Positions 33,662 to 42,107 of a stretch of 52,863 nucleotides of DNA are shown here, piece by piece. A model generated the notes under the pieces. It did no database searches. It was not told where the DNA came from and worked only from the letters and a program-made list of their open reading frames with translations. Both the position numbers and the translations under genes were made by a program. Source of the stretch: CAYJHC01 sp964369805 (lineage in GTDB: Bacteria > Bacillota > Clostridia > Peptostreptococcales > Anaerovoracaceae). Each line of letters opens with the position of its first letter. Position 1 is the first letter of the stretch. The stretch lies in NCBI GenBank assembly GCA_964369805.1, contig CAYJFM010000011.1, positions 1-52,863 of the forward strand, in the 5' to 3' direction.

Positions 33662-35524
33662 ATGGGAAAAGTAATAGGAATTGACTTAGGAACAACAAAC
33701 TCTTGCGTATCAGTATTAGAAGGCGGGGAGCCAGTAGTTATCACTAATGCAGAAGGATTAAGAACAACTCCTTCAATTGTAGGCTTTACAAAAGCTGGAG
33801 AAAGACTAGTAGGAGAAACAGCTAAAAGACAAGCTGTAACAAATCCAGAAAGAACAATAGCTTCTATCAAAAGACATATGGGAGAAGACTATAAAGTTGC
33901 AATAGATGGTAAGGATTATACTCCACAAGATATTTCTGCTATGACTCTAGGTAAATTAAAAGCAGACGCAGAAGCTTACCTTGGAGAAACAGTTACAGAA
34001 GCTGTAATCACAGTACCAGCTTACTTTACAGATAGCCAAAAGCAAGCAACTAAGGACGCAGGTAGAATTGCAGGACTAGATGTAAAAAGAATTATCAACG
34101 AGCCAACAGCAGCAGCTCTAGCATATGGACTAGATAAAGAAGAGCATCACCATAAAATTTTAGTTTATGACTTAGGAGGCGGTACCTTTGACGTATCTAT
34201 TCTAGAACTAGGAGATGGCGTATTTGAAGTACTAGCTACAAGCGGAAATAATAAGCTTGGTGGAGATGATTTTGATGAAGTACTGTTAAAATTCATGGCT
34301 GATACATTTGCAAAGGAAAACGGCGTTGATTTAAGATCTGATAAAATGGCATTACAAAGACTAAAAGAAGCAGCAGAAAAGGCTAAAAAAGAACTTTCAA
34401 GCGCTCAAACTACAAATGTAAACCTACCATTTATTTCAGTAAGCGATGCTGGTCCACTTCACATGAACATGGATATTACAAGAGCTAAATTCGAGCAACT
34501 TTCAGCTGACCTTGTAGAAAAAACAATGGAGCCAATGAAAAAAGCAATGACAGATGCTGGTGTAACAAATAGTGATCTTTCAAAAGTACTACTTGTTGGT
34601 GGCTCTACAAGAATTCCAGCAGTACAAGAAGCTGTAAAAAAAGTAACAGGTAAGGATCCATTCAAAGGAATTAACCCAGATGAGTGCGTAGCAATTGGTG
34701 CAGCAATCCAAGCGGGAGTACTTACAGGAGAAGTTCATGATGTACTACTACTAGATGTTACTCCACTATCTCTAGCTATTGAAACACTAGGAAGTGTTGC
34801 TACAAGACTTATCGAAAGAAATACTACAATTCCAACAAAGAAGAGCCAAGTTTTCTCTACAGCAGCAGATAACCAAACGGCAGTAGATATTCATGTACTT
34901 CAAGGTGAAAGAGAAATGGCAGCAGGAAATATTACACTTGGAAGATTCCAATTAACAGGAATTCCTCCAGCGCCAAGAGGTGTGCCACAAATCGAAGTAA
35001 CTTTTGATATTGATGCAAATGGTATCGTAAGCGTATATGCGAAAGACCTAGGCACAGGTAAAGAGCAAAGTATAACAATCACTTCTTCTACAAAATTATC
35101 TGATGATGAAGTTCAAGCTAAAATTAAAGAAGCAGAACAATTTGCTGAAGAAGATAAGAAGAAAAAAGAAGAGATTGAAGTCAGAAACCAAGCTGAAACT
35201 CTAATTTATGAAACTGAAAAGAATATGAAAGAAATTGGAGATAAACTAACTGAAGAAGAAAAAAATGACATTACAATGGCTAAAGATGCATTAGCTGCTG
35301 TTATGGAAAATGGAACAGTTGATGAAATCAAAGAAAAGACAGAAGCTCTAACTGAAAAATTCCATACAATTTCTGCTAAAATGTATGAGCAAGCTCAAGC
35401 AGCTGGTCAAGGTGCAGACCCTGGTGCAGACATGGGTGGCATGGGTGGCCAACAACAAGGCGCAGCTCAAGATGACGTAGTAGATGCTGAATTTGAAGTA
35501 GTTGAAGACGAAGAAAAAAAGTAA
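33662..35524 (+). CDS. dnaK: Molecular chaperone DnaK (Hsp70)
   Basis: The 620-residue protein begins MGKVIGIDLGTTNSCVSVLE, the Hsp70 phosphate-1 motif, and contains VYDLGGGTFDVSIL and LLVGGSTRIPAVQ in the ATPase domain. The substrate-binding domain and a helical lid follow, with a glycine/glutamine-rich linker and an acidic end (DAEFEVVEDEEKK) typical of bacterial DnaK. Binding site is AGAAAGGAAATTAAACAGA. It works with DnaJ and GrpE from the same operon. Confidence 0.98.
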   Translation: MGKVIGIDLGTTNSCVSVLEGGEPVVITNAEGLRTTPSIVGFTKAGERLVGETAKRQAVTNPERTIASIKRHMGEDYKVAIDGKDYTPQDISAMTLGKLKADAEAYLGETVTEAVITVPAYFTDSQKQATKDAGRIAGLDVKRIINEPTAAALAYGLDKEEHHHKILVYDLGGGTFDVSILELGDGVFEVLATSGNNKLGGDDFDEVLLKFMADTFAKENGVDLRSDKMALQRLKEAAEKAKKELSSAQTTNVNLPFISVSDAGPLHMNMDITRAKFEQLSADLVEKTMEPMKKAMTDAGVTNSDLSKVLLVGGSTRIPAVQEAVKKVTGKDPFKGINPDECVAIGAAIQAGVLTGEVHDVLLLDVTPLSLAIETLGSVATRLIERNTTIPTKKSQVFSTAADNQTAVDIHVLQGEREMAAGNITLGRFQLTGIPPAPRGVPQIEVTFDIDANGIVSVYAKDLGTGKEQSITITSSTKLSDDEVQAKIKEAEQFAEEDKKKKEEIEVRNQAETLIYETEKNMKEIGDKLTEEEKNDITMAKDALAAVMENGTVDEIKEKTEALTEKFHTISAKMYEQAQAAGQGADPGADMGGMGGQQQGAAQDDVVDAEFEVVEDEEKK

Positions 35525-35549
35525 GATAGTTTAAAGTAAATAAATTAAC

Positions 35550-35582
35550 TAGCGATGCAGGGTTTTATGCCTTGTGTCGCTA
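35550..35582 (+). other. Hairpin between dnaK and dnaJ
   Basis: TAGCGA (35550-35555) pairs with TCGCTA (35577-35582), continued by GCAGGG with CCTTGT (two wobble pairs). No T-run follows, so it is more likely an mRNA processing or stability element than a terminator. Confidence 0.55.
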
Positions 35583-35615
35583 TGTATGTTAATAACAAAG
35601 GCAAAGGAAGATAAA

Positions 35616-36752
35616 ATGGCAGAAAAAAGAGATTATTATGACGTGCTTGGGGTGGATAAGAATGCCACTGAGAAGGAATTAAAATCTGCTTATAGAAAGA
35701 AAGCGATGAAATATCATCCAGATAAAAATCCAGATGATAAAAAAGCTGAAGAATCCTTTAAAGAGGTTAACGAAGCCTATAGCATTCTAAGTGATCCTGA
35801 CAAAAAGAATAAGTATGATAAATTCGGACATGCTGGCGTTGATCCAAATGCCGGGTTTGGAGGTGCAGGTGGCGGTTTCTCTGGATTTGAAGATATCTTT
35901 GATATGTTTGGTGGCATGTTTGGTGGTGGCAGAGGTGGCTACAGCCAACAGAGGCGAAATGGACCAATGAAAGGAAAGGACATTCAGCAAAGAATGGTAA
36001 TTACTTTCAAAGAGGCTGCTTTTGGTGTGGAAAAAACTATCAAAATGAAAAAAAGCGTTACCTGTGAAGGATGTTCTGGAACTGGAGCAGAAGCGGGAAC
36101 TGCGAAGAAAACATGCCCAACCTGTAAGGGTAGTGGCGAAGTTTCAAGTGTACAAAGAACACCTTTTGGAAATTTCCAAAGCGTTTCACCGTGTCCTGAA
36201 TGTAATGGAACGGGAGAGATTATAGAAACTCCATGTAAAGAGTGTGCTGGTGCAGGCTCAGTCAGAAAAGAAGTTGTGATTAAAGTAATGGTACCTGCTG
36301 GTGTTGATAATGACTCTGTAGTTCCTATTAGAGGCCAAGGTATGCCAGGGAAAAATGGCGGTCCTCAAGGTGATCTTTATATTGTGATTTCTGTTAAGAA
36401 TGATACTATGTTTAAACGTTCAGGATCAGATTTGTATTTAGAAATTCCAATAGGATTTAATCAGGCAGCTCTTGGAGATAAAATTACGGTGCCTACATTA
36501 AGTGAGAAAATTTCTTATAAAGTTCCAGCAGGAACACAAACTGGCACAACATTTAGAATAAAAGAAAAAGGTATAGTTAGCCCAAGAAATGGGAAATATG
36601 GCGATCTTTATATTAAAGTTACAGTTGAAGTTCCAACAAAACTTAATAAAAAACAGAAAGAAGCTATTGAAAATATGGGTAAGGTAATGGATGATAGTTG
36701 CTACGAAAAGAAATCTAGTTTCTTTGAAGGAATTAAAGACTTATTTAAATAA
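35616..36752 (+). CDS. dnaJ: Chaperone DnaJ (Hsp40)
   Basis: The ATG at 35616 follows AAAGGAAGATAA; an earlier in-frame start at 35574 lies in the intergenic hairpin and is rejected. The 378-residue protein has an N-terminal J-domain with the HPD motif (KYHPDKNPDDKKA), a Gly/Phe-rich linker, and four zinc-finger repeats (CEGCSGTG, CPTCKGSG, CPECNGTG, CKECAGAG), so it is a full class I DnaJ. It stimulates DnaK ATPase and delivers substrates. A terminator follows at 36802. Confidence 0.97.
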   Translation: MAEKRDYYDVLGVDKNATEKELKSAYRKKAMKYHPDKNPDDKKAEESFKEVNEAYSILSDPDKKNKYDKFGHAGVDPNAGFGGAGGGFSGFEDIFDMFGGMFGGGRGGYSQQRRNGPMKGKDIQQRMVITFKEAAFGVEKTIKMKKSVTCEGCSGTGAEAGTAKKTCPTCKGSGEVSSVQRTPFGNFQSVSPCPECNGTGEIIETPCKECAGAGSVRKEVVIKVMVPAGVDNDSVVPIRGQGMPGKNGGPQGDLYIVISVKNDTMFKRSGSDLYLEIPIGFNQAALGDKITVPTLSEKISYKVPAGTQTGTTFRIKEKGIVSPRNGKYGDLYIKVTVEVPTKLNKKQKEAIENMGKVMDDSCYEKKSSFFEGIKDLFK

Positions 36753-36801
36753 CTATAAATTTTATATATAGCTAAAAATAAAATAATATTTGAACACTTA
36801 G

Positions 36802-36829
36802 AGACCTTGTGATTGCAAGGTCTTTTATT
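36802..36829 (+). terminator. Terminator of heat-shock operon
   Basis: AGACCTTG (36802-36809) pairs with CAAGGTCT (36816-36823), followed by TTTATTT. Confidence 0.85.
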
Positions 36830-36896
36830 TGACTTTATGCTGGTTTACCAATATAATTAGAACTAGGATAACTTAAAAGATAAATAACAAAGGACT

Positions 36897-38075
36897 ATGA
36901 TGAAAAAGATAAGAAAACTTATATTGATTATGCTTACATTGATTGTTTGTAATGCAGTAATACTAAGCAGCACGGCGTATAGCGATGAATACGATATTGA
37001 AGATACATATGACTCTATTTTTCAAATTTATTCTGGCTTTTATTCAGGCAGTGGCTTTGCTGTCAGTGAAAACTATGTTATAACTAATGCCCATGTTATC
37101 GATAATGAAGGTGATGTGGAGATAGAAAGTTATCGTGGGGAGACTTACAAGGCCTATGTAGCCGCTATTGATTATACACTTGATATTGCAGTTTTAGGAA
37201 TAGAAGATGGAGACTTTGTTCCTTTAGTAACTCAATATGACTCAAAAGTTGGTGATGATGTATATGCCATTGGTGCACCAAATAGCTTAAGCTATAGCTT
37301 GACGAAAGGGGTTATCTCAGCATTAGATAGAGAATTCCCTTTGGATTATTCAACTACATATATACAAACTGATGCAGCTATAAACTCTGGAAATAGTGGA
37401 GGCCCATTAGTTAATACTAAAGGAGAAGTTTTAGGAGTAAATAGCTTTACTTATGTTGACTCAGAAGGGCTTGGTTTTAGTATTCCTATGAAGACAGTAG
37501 ATGATTATATTGTGGAAAATAGTATTGATGTAAATGAAGCTTTTGTTCCTAGTGGAGAGATTTTAAAGAAAGCTTCTGAAGCGAATGATGCTTATTTATG
37601 GGAAATGATTTTTAATTTTGTAATTGTAGGGAACCTTGTTAAATTTGCAATTGGTATAGTTATTGCAATTATTATTGTAGTTACTAACCCAAGGAGACAA
37701 CGAAATAAACTGAAAAAAATCAAAAGAAGAGAAAGGGAAGAGGCTCTTAGAAAAGAGAACTTCCAAAGACAAGCTGCTCAGCAGGCGCAACAAATGCAAA
37801 TGAGACAGCAACAACCGTACCCACAGCAACCGCAGTCACAGCAGCCGCAGCAGCAGTCCACGTGGCAGTCGTCACAACAACAATCACAGCAGTCGGTATA
37901 CCCTGTAATGAATACAAGTCAGGCACAACCACAAAAGCAGCAATCTCAGCTACAGCAAGAGATAAAACCTACGATTAAAAGAGAGAACCAGCCTCTTTAT
38001 TGTGGTGAATGTGGTAAACTAAATAAAGAAAATAGTTTATACTGTGAAAGATGCGGAAGTAAGCTAGCTAAATAA
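36897..38075 (+). CDS. Trypsin-like serine protease with TM segment and C-terminal zinc ribbon
   Basis: Two consecutive ATGs (36897, 36900) follow AAAGGA; either gives a basic, hydrophobic signal segment (residues 3-28). The next 200 residues form an HtrA/S1C-type protease with the triad His66 (ITNAHVI), Asp96 (YTLDIAVL) and Ser167 (GNSGGPLV). A membrane helix follows at about 241-263, then a very basic stretch (RRQRNKLKKIKRRERE), a glutamine/proline-rich low-complexity linker (about 296-360), and a CxxC...CxxC zinc ribbon at the end (YCGECG, YCERCG). There is no PDZ domain. The predicted topology is protease outside, ribbon inside. Substrate is unknown. Confidence 0.85.
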   Translation: MMKKIRKLILIMLTLIVCNAVILSSTAYSDEYDIEDTYDSIFQIYSGFYSGSGFAVSENYVITNAHVIDNEGDVEIESYRGETYKAYVAAIDYTLDIAVLGIEDGDFVPLVTQYDSKVGDDVYAIGAPNSLSYSLTKGVISALDREFPLDYSTTYIQTDAAINSGNSGGPLVNTKGEVLGVNSFTYVDSEGLGFSIPMKTVDDYIVENSIDVNEAFVPSGEILKKASEANDAYLWEMIFNFVIVGNLVKFAIGIVIAIIIVVTNPRRQRNKLKKIKRREREEALRKENFQRQAAQQAQQMQMRQQQPYPQQPQSQQPQQQSTWQSSQQQSQQSVYPVMNTSQAQPQKQQSQLQQEIKPTIKRENQPLYCGECGKLNKENSLYCERCGSKLAK

Positions 38076-38124
38076 ATCGTAAGTTAATGGGATAGCGCTT
38101 TTCTTTGGTTAGGAGGAAGAAACA

Positions 38125-38802
38125 ATGAGAATTAAGGAAATATATGAAAAATTCAATGAAATAGGTTGTCTTTCATTTACTACTGTGAACTCTGATGGTG
38201 CTCCAGAATCTAGAATTGCACATCTAAGAGCTTATGATGATGAAGGTATATATTTTATGACAATGTATACAAAGGATTTTTATTCACAAATTAAAGCAAA
38301 TGGAAAAATATCTATTTGTGGAATGAATGCTGAAACTCAAGTGAAACATGATGAAAATGGTCTTCCAATTTTTGCGGGAGGATATACTATGCGTATGACG
38401 GGGACTGTAAAAGAGATTTCTATGGAAGAAATAAAAGCAAAGAACGATTCAATTTTTGATCTCTGCATTAAAGATCAAGAAAAATATGAGGCCATGGTTG
38501 CCATTTGTATTACTGATGGATACGGAGATATTTTTGATTATGATTTTGAGTGTATAAATCGTGATTATAAGCTGCAAAGAGAGTACTTTGCATATAATGG
38601 AGCTAATGTGAAATATAAGGGGTTAATTATAGATGAAGAGAAGTGTATATCCTGTGGAATATGTAAGAAAAAGTGTACATTCCTAGCAATAAATGAAGAA
38701 AACAAAAAGTATACTGTAAATGAACATCGCTGCGATGAATGTGGAGATTGTTATATAAGCTGCCCGGTGAAAGCTATTTCCTATAGGGCTGAGTTAATAT
38801 AG
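38125..38802 (+). CDS. Pyridoxamine-5'-phosphate-oxidase-like flavin domain fused to 2[4Fe-4S] ferredoxin
   Basis: A 225-residue protein behind TTAGGAGGAAGAAACA. Residues 1-130 resemble the split-barrel flavin-binding fold of the pyridoxamine-phosphate-oxidase-like family (FTTVNSDGAPESRIAHLRAY, IYFMTMYTKDF). The C-terminal 60 residues hold two [4Fe-4S] motifs, CISCGICKKKC and CDECGDCYISC, each followed further on by a CP or C residue. I infer electron flow between clusters and flavin. Such fusions occur in strict anaerobes, with no known reaction. It is monocistronic and ends at a bidirectional terminator. Confidence 0.88.
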   Translation: MRIKEIYEKFNEIGCLSFTTVNSDGAPESRIAHLRAYDDEGIYFMTMYTKDFYSQIKANGKISICGMNAETQVKHDENGLPIFAGGYTMRMTGTVKEISMEEIKAKNDSIFDLCIKDQEKYEAMVAICITDGYGDIFDYDFECINRDYKLQREYFAYNGANVKYKGLIIDEEKCISCGICKKKCTFLAINEENKKYTVNEHRCDECGDCYISCPVKAISYRAELI

Positions 38803-38814
38803 ATATGATAAACT

Positions 38815-38851
38815 AAAAGTGGCCTAGACTGTTACAAGCTAGACCACTTTT
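38815..38851. terminator. Bidirectional terminator between convergent genes
   Basis: AAAAGTGGCCTAG pairs with CTAGACCACTTTT around a loop at 38828-38838. A run of Ts or As lies on each side, so it can stop transcripts from both directions. Confidence 0.82.
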
Positions 38852-38861
38852 GTATTTAATA

Positions 38862-39215
38862 CTAATATTCCATTTTTGCAATATGTTTGTTTAATTCATG
38901 CTGCAGGAAGCAATATGCTAGTAAAGGCATTCCAAATAGAGTTAGCACTAGATAAAGCGCAGCAAGACTACCCCTAAGTTCTCCTTGCTTACTACGTAAG
39001 TCATCTAATCTATTTCCATTTTTGAACATCCAAACCATTAGGTAGATATTAATGGTAATAATAGAAAATAGAAAAACAAGACCTCCTGATGTGGCTTGTG
39101 GATTCCCTGTTATTTTATTTGTTTTATTAACTAAGTCTATTTGCCAATAAATTGCATATATCCCAAATGTTATTATTGAGAACAAAAGCGCTAGGCCTAT
39201 ACTTCTTTCTTTCAT
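38862..39215 (-). CDS. DUF4234 family small membrane protein
   Basis: The 117-residue minus-strand protein begins MKERSIGLALLFSIITFGIY, the hallmark start of DUF4234 proteins, which have four membrane helices. Here helices lie at about 6-26, 46-66 and 83-103. Its function is unknown. GAAAGGAAACAAAAG precedes the start on the minus strand. It is one of only two minus-strand genes in the window and stands alone between a shared terminator and the desulfoferrodoxin promoter region. Confidence 0.82.
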   Translation of the reverse strand: MKERSIGLALLFSIITFGIYAIYWQIDLVNKTNKITGNPQATSGGLVFLFSIITINIYLMVWMFKNGNRLDDLRSKQGELRGSLAALYLVLTLFGMPLLAYCFLQHELNKHIAKMEY

Positions 39216-39434
39216 ATCTGTTTCTTTTGTTTCCTTTCATTAAATTGATATTTATATTATATCATGGAGGAGTTTAAAATAATAGGATGATAATTAAGAA
39301 CAAATATAGGGAAAAATTGTAAAAATGGGACAATTTTGCTTAAATTATATAAATTATGAATTTATGAGAACTTTTACAGTGTAGTGGTGTATAATTTTAA
39401 TAAGCTTAAACTGTATTATTGATAGGGAGGAGAG

Positions 39435-39808
39435 ATGACTAGATTTTTTAGATGTGAGCATTGTTTAAATGTAGCAAAAAAGTTGTTAACCACGGTGTTC
39501 CGTTAGTCTGTTGTGGAGAACCGATGGAGGAATTGATCCCAGGTGGAATAGAGGGTAATACAGAAAAACATATTCCACTAGTTAAAATTACAGAGGATAG
39601 GGTAATAATTAATGTAGGGAAAATTGACCATGGAATGGCGCCTGAAGAATACATACACTTTGTATATGTAGAGACTCAAAGTGGTGGAATGGTGAAGAAA
39701 TTAACACCACCGGATAAGCCTTATGCGGAGTTTTGTAAACCAGAAGATCAGATAAAGGCTGTTTACACATACTGCAACTTACATGGTCTTTGGAAAGTAG
39801 TAGTTTAG
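39435..39808 (+). CDS. Desulfoferrodoxin-like protein, copy 1, out of frame (-1) at 39476-39482
   Basis: The ATG at 39435 behind AGGGAGGAGAG starts MTRFFRCEHCLNVAKK and then reads into a TAG at 39504. A -1 shift at A AAA AAG (39476-39482) joins it to the frame beginning VVNHGVPLVCCGE and ending LHGLWKVVV at 39808. The joined product is 124 residues, the same length as copy 2, and aligns to it over the junction without a gap. Cys7, Cys10, Cys26 and Cys27 of the rubredoxin-like centre are then all present. In the SOR centre one histidine is replaced by Glu (IDHGMAPEEYIHF against VEHPMVEEHYIQF). Either programmed frameshifting or a broken gene. Confidence 0.75.
39476..39482 (+). other. Slippery heptamer A AAA AAG in copy-1 desulfoferrodoxin
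   Basis: Read in the zero frame as GCA AAA AAG, this is the same heptamer, in the same phase, as the dnaX -1 frameshift site of E. coli. A short hairpin ACGG-tgtt-CCGT (39492-39503) begins nine bases downstream. It has only four pairs, and no internal Shine-Dalgarno stimulator is visible upstream. Confidence 0.5.
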
Positions 39809-39838
39809 TATTAATTTTAATTGAAAAGGAGAATGAAT

Positions 39839-40213
39839 ATGACTGTATTTTATGTATGTAATCACTGTGGTAATGTTGCTAGAAAGATTGTTGACCGTAA
39901 GGTTCCGCTATTTTGCTGTGGAGAAGCAATGAAAGAGATGGTTCCAGGAACTGTTGATGCAAGCCAAGAGAAGCATCTTCCAGTTGTAACTGTAGAAGGA
40001 AACAATGTTACTGTTAAAGTTGGAAGTGTAGAACATCCTATGGTGGAAGAGCATTATATACAATTTATTTTTATAGAAACTGAAAATGGTGGATTAAAAA
40101 GAGTGCTTAAACCTGGATCTAAACCAGAAGCGACTTTCTGCGTTTGTCATGACAAACCAGTTGCAGTTTATGAATACTGTAACTTACATGGATTATGGAA
40201 AACAGAAGTTTAG
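39839..40213 (+). CDS. dfx: Desulfoferrodoxin (superoxide reductase)
   Basis: The ATG at 39839 lies seven bases after AAGGAG; in-frame codons before it (39821, 39833) would place the start on the binding site. The 124-residue protein has the desulforedoxin-type iron centre (CNHC at 7-10, CC at 26-27) and the superoxide-reductase centre with EKH, EHPM, EEHY and CNLHGLW. It reduces superoxide to hydrogen peroxide in the cytoplasm of anaerobes. It is the intact partner of copy 1 directly upstream and is followed by a strong terminator. Confidence 0.94.
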   Translation: MTVFYVCNHCGNVARKIVDRKVPLFCCGEAMKEMVPGTVDASQEKHLPVVTVEGNNVTVKVGSVEHPMVEEHYIQFIFIETENGGLKRVLKPGSKPEATFCVCHDKPVAVYEYCNLHGLWKTEV

Positions 40214-40257
40214 TGGTGAGTAAAAATAAATGTAGATTACTATGAATTTTAATTAAA

Positions 40258-40283
40258 AAATAAGGCGAGAGCCTTATTTTTTT
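40258..40283 (+). terminator. Terminator of desulfoferrodoxin operon
   Basis: AAATAAGGC (40258-40266) pairs perfectly with GCCTTATTT (40271-40279) around GAGA, followed by TTTT. Confidence 0.88.
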
Positions 40284-40291
40284 GTTATAAT
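40283..40291 (+). promoter_or_regulatory. Extended -10 promoter of asp23-nusB operon
   Basis: TGTTATAAT, overlapping the T-run of the preceding terminator. Only six bases separate it from the ATG of the asp23-family gene, so transcription should start at or next to that ATG. Confidence 0.6.
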
Positions 40292-40297
40292 ATACCT

Positions 40298-40669
40298 ATG
40301 GAAGATTTTAATATAACATATGATAATGAAATGAAAGATGTAAGTATAGCAAACCTTGCTATATGTGTATGTGCGGCAAATGGTGCTAGACGAACGACTG
40401 GAGTTAATAGGCTAGGTTCTACACCAACAGAAAATGTTACAAAAAAATTATTCAAGAAAGAACCAATTTCAAAGGGTATAAAAATTTCTCAACATAAAAA
40501 TGGAGTGAATGTTGAAGTATACCTTATAGTTGATTATGGATCGGATATTTTGTCTGTGGCATGGGACGTGCAAAAAAATGTAAAAGAAGAAATAGAAAAT
40601 ATAACTGAAAAAAAGGTAGGAAAAGTTAATATTCACATACAAGGAGTTGACTTACCTAGACAAGATTAA
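40298..40669 (+). CDS. Asp23/Gls24 family protein, probably leaderless mRNA
   Basis: A 123-residue protein of the Asp23/Gls24 (DUF322) envelope-stress family, which typically lies before nusB in Clostridia. The segment IANLAICVCAANGARRTTGV and the strand pattern NVEVYLIVDYG with a C-terminal KVNIHIQGVDL match the fold. There is no Shine-Dalgarno sequence: the ATG lies seven bases after TATAAT, implying that the message begins at the start codon. Related proteins attach to the membrane or bind other factors; the role here is unknown. Confidence 0.85.
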   Translation: MEDFNITYDNEMKDVSIANLAICVCAANGARRTTGVNRLGSTPTENVTKKLFKKEPISKGIKISQHKNGVNVEVYLIVDYGSDILSVAWDVQKNVKEEIENITEKKVGKVNIHIQGVDLPRQD

Positions 40670-40684
40670 TTAATAGGAGAATGA

Positions 40685-41119
40685 ATGGCAAAGAATAATA
40701 CAAAAGAGAATATTAGAATCAGAGAAATACTAATGCAAGCAGCGTTTCAAATGGAGTCAACTAAAAACGGAAGTAAAGAACAGCTAAGTGTTTTTCTAAT
40801 GAATCAAGACCTTACAGATGAGCAATATGAATATGTAACAAAGGTGTTTTTGACCTTAGTTGATAAAATAGATGATATTGACTTTTTAATAAATAGATAT
40901 TCAAGAGAATGGACTACAGATAGAATGATAAAAACAGACCTTGCTATTTTAAGACTAGCAATTTGCGAAATGTTTTTTGCAAAAGAACACCCTGCGCCAA
41001 TCGTAATCAATGATGCAGTTAATATGGCAAAGAAGTTTTCTAACGAGGATTCATATAAGTTCATTAATGGAATTTTAGGAAATATTTATCGTAAGGAAAT
41101 TGAGAATGGAGATAATTAA
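40685..41119 (+). CDS. nusB: Transcription antitermination factor NusB
   Basis: The 144-residue all-helical protein matches NusB from the REILMQAAFQ segment through the conserved LRLAICEMFF and PAPIVINDAVNMAKKF-type end (KFINGILGNI). NusB with NusE (S10) binds boxA in rRNA leaders and stops premature termination. AGGAGAATGA precedes the ATG, 15 bases after the asp23-family gene. Its last 14 bases overlap the start of the Kae1-like gene. Confidence 0.94.
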   Translation: MAKNNTKENIRIREILMQAAFQMESTKNGSKEQLSVFLMNQDLTDEQYEYVTKVFLTLVDKIDDIDFLINRYSREWTTDRMIKTDLAILRLAICEMFFAKEHPAPIVINDAVNMAKKFSNEDSYKFINGILGNIYRKEIENGDN

Positions 41120-42107
41120 TATACTCGGTATAGATACTAGTAATTATACTACGTCTATTTCACTCCTTCAGTTGGATACTAAAACCAAGGAGGAAGTATT
41201 ATTAAAAGATCTTAGAATCAAACTTAAAGTCAAAGAAGGTGCAATTGGACTTAGACAGTCTGAAGCACATTTTCAGCATAGTCAAAACTTACCTATATTA
41301 ATTGAAAAATTAAGAGGGGAACAGATTGACTGTATTTCTGTTTCTACAACACCGAGAAGGTTAGAGGGTTCATATATGCCTGTTTTTACAGCAGGAGCTG
41401 GTTATGGAAAAGCTTTAGCTGCTGCACTTGATGTAGATGTAAATGAGTTTTCTCACCAAGAAGGACATATTGGCGGCGCATTTGAAGTTAAGAAACTGGA
41501 AAAAAATAATGAGCTAATCTTTATGCACCTATCTGGTGGTACAAGTGAAATAATTAAGTCAAAAAATATCTGCAAGGATACAGAAATCATTGGAGGAACT
41601 TTAGATATTTCTATTGGTCAACTTCTTGATAGGGTTGCTGGAAAGATGTCTATTCCTTTTCCTGGAGGAGAAGAGATAGATAGGATGGCTCTTGAGCACT
41701 ATAATAGTATAATTAACTCTCAAAATAAGGATACTATAAAATTGGTTAAAACCAAGGACTATAACCCTTTAAGCCTAATAAAGTTAAAGAAGTTAGAATT
41801 TAACCTTTCTGGACTTGAGACTAAGGCAGGAAGGCTAGTTGAAGAAAAAGTCTATTCCTTTGAAGAGATATCATATTTCATTATGGAAAGAGTTTCTAAG
41901 CTTATTGTTGATATTTTAAAATATATTGATGAAAGCTTAAGTGAATGTACAGTTTGCATTGGTGGCGGCGTTGCTAATAGCAAATTTCTAAAGGAATATT
42001 TATATAAAAATAATGAATTTAAGAATATTGACCTAGTGTTTTCTCAGTATGCAGATGATAATGCTGTTGGAATAGCAAGACTTGGAGGAGTGTTTTATGG
42101 CAGGTAA
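41106..42107 (+). CDS. Kae1/TsaD-like ATPase-fold protein
   Basis: The ATG at 41106 gives 333 residues. The protein has the actin-like ATPase fold of the TsaD/Kae1 family, with the N-terminal IDTSNYTTSISL, the metal-binding histidines in SHQEGHIGGAF, the nucleotide loop LSGGTSEII and CIGGGVANSKFL. True TsaD makes t6A on tRNA and normally reads HMEGH; this divergent form occurs beside xseA in many Clostridia in addition to a regular TsaD. So t6A synthesis is not certain. It overlaps nusB and xseA, indicating one transcript. Confidence 0.86.
   Translation: MEIINILGIDTSNYTTSISLLQLDTKTKEEVLLKDLRIKLKVKEGAIGLRQSEAHFQHSQNLPILIEKLRGEQIDCISVSTTPRRLEGSYMPVFTAGAGYGKALAAALDVDVNEFSHQEGHIGGAFEVKKLEKNNELIFMHLSGGTSEIIKSKNICKDTEIIGGTLDISIGQLLDRVAGKMSIPFPGGEEIDRMALEHYNSIINSQNKDTIKLVKTKDYNPLSLIKLKKLEFNLSGLETKAGRLVEEKVYSFEEISYFIMERVSKLIVDILKYIDESLSECTVCIGGGVANSKFLKEYLYKNNEFKNIDLVFSQYADDNAVGIARLGGVFYGR

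Noticed and set aside
37781..37960. CAG/CAA-rich stretch that resembles a short repeat array
   Set aside because: It has no regular unit with spacers; it encodes the Q/P-rich linker of the protease, so it is not a CRISPR or tandem array.
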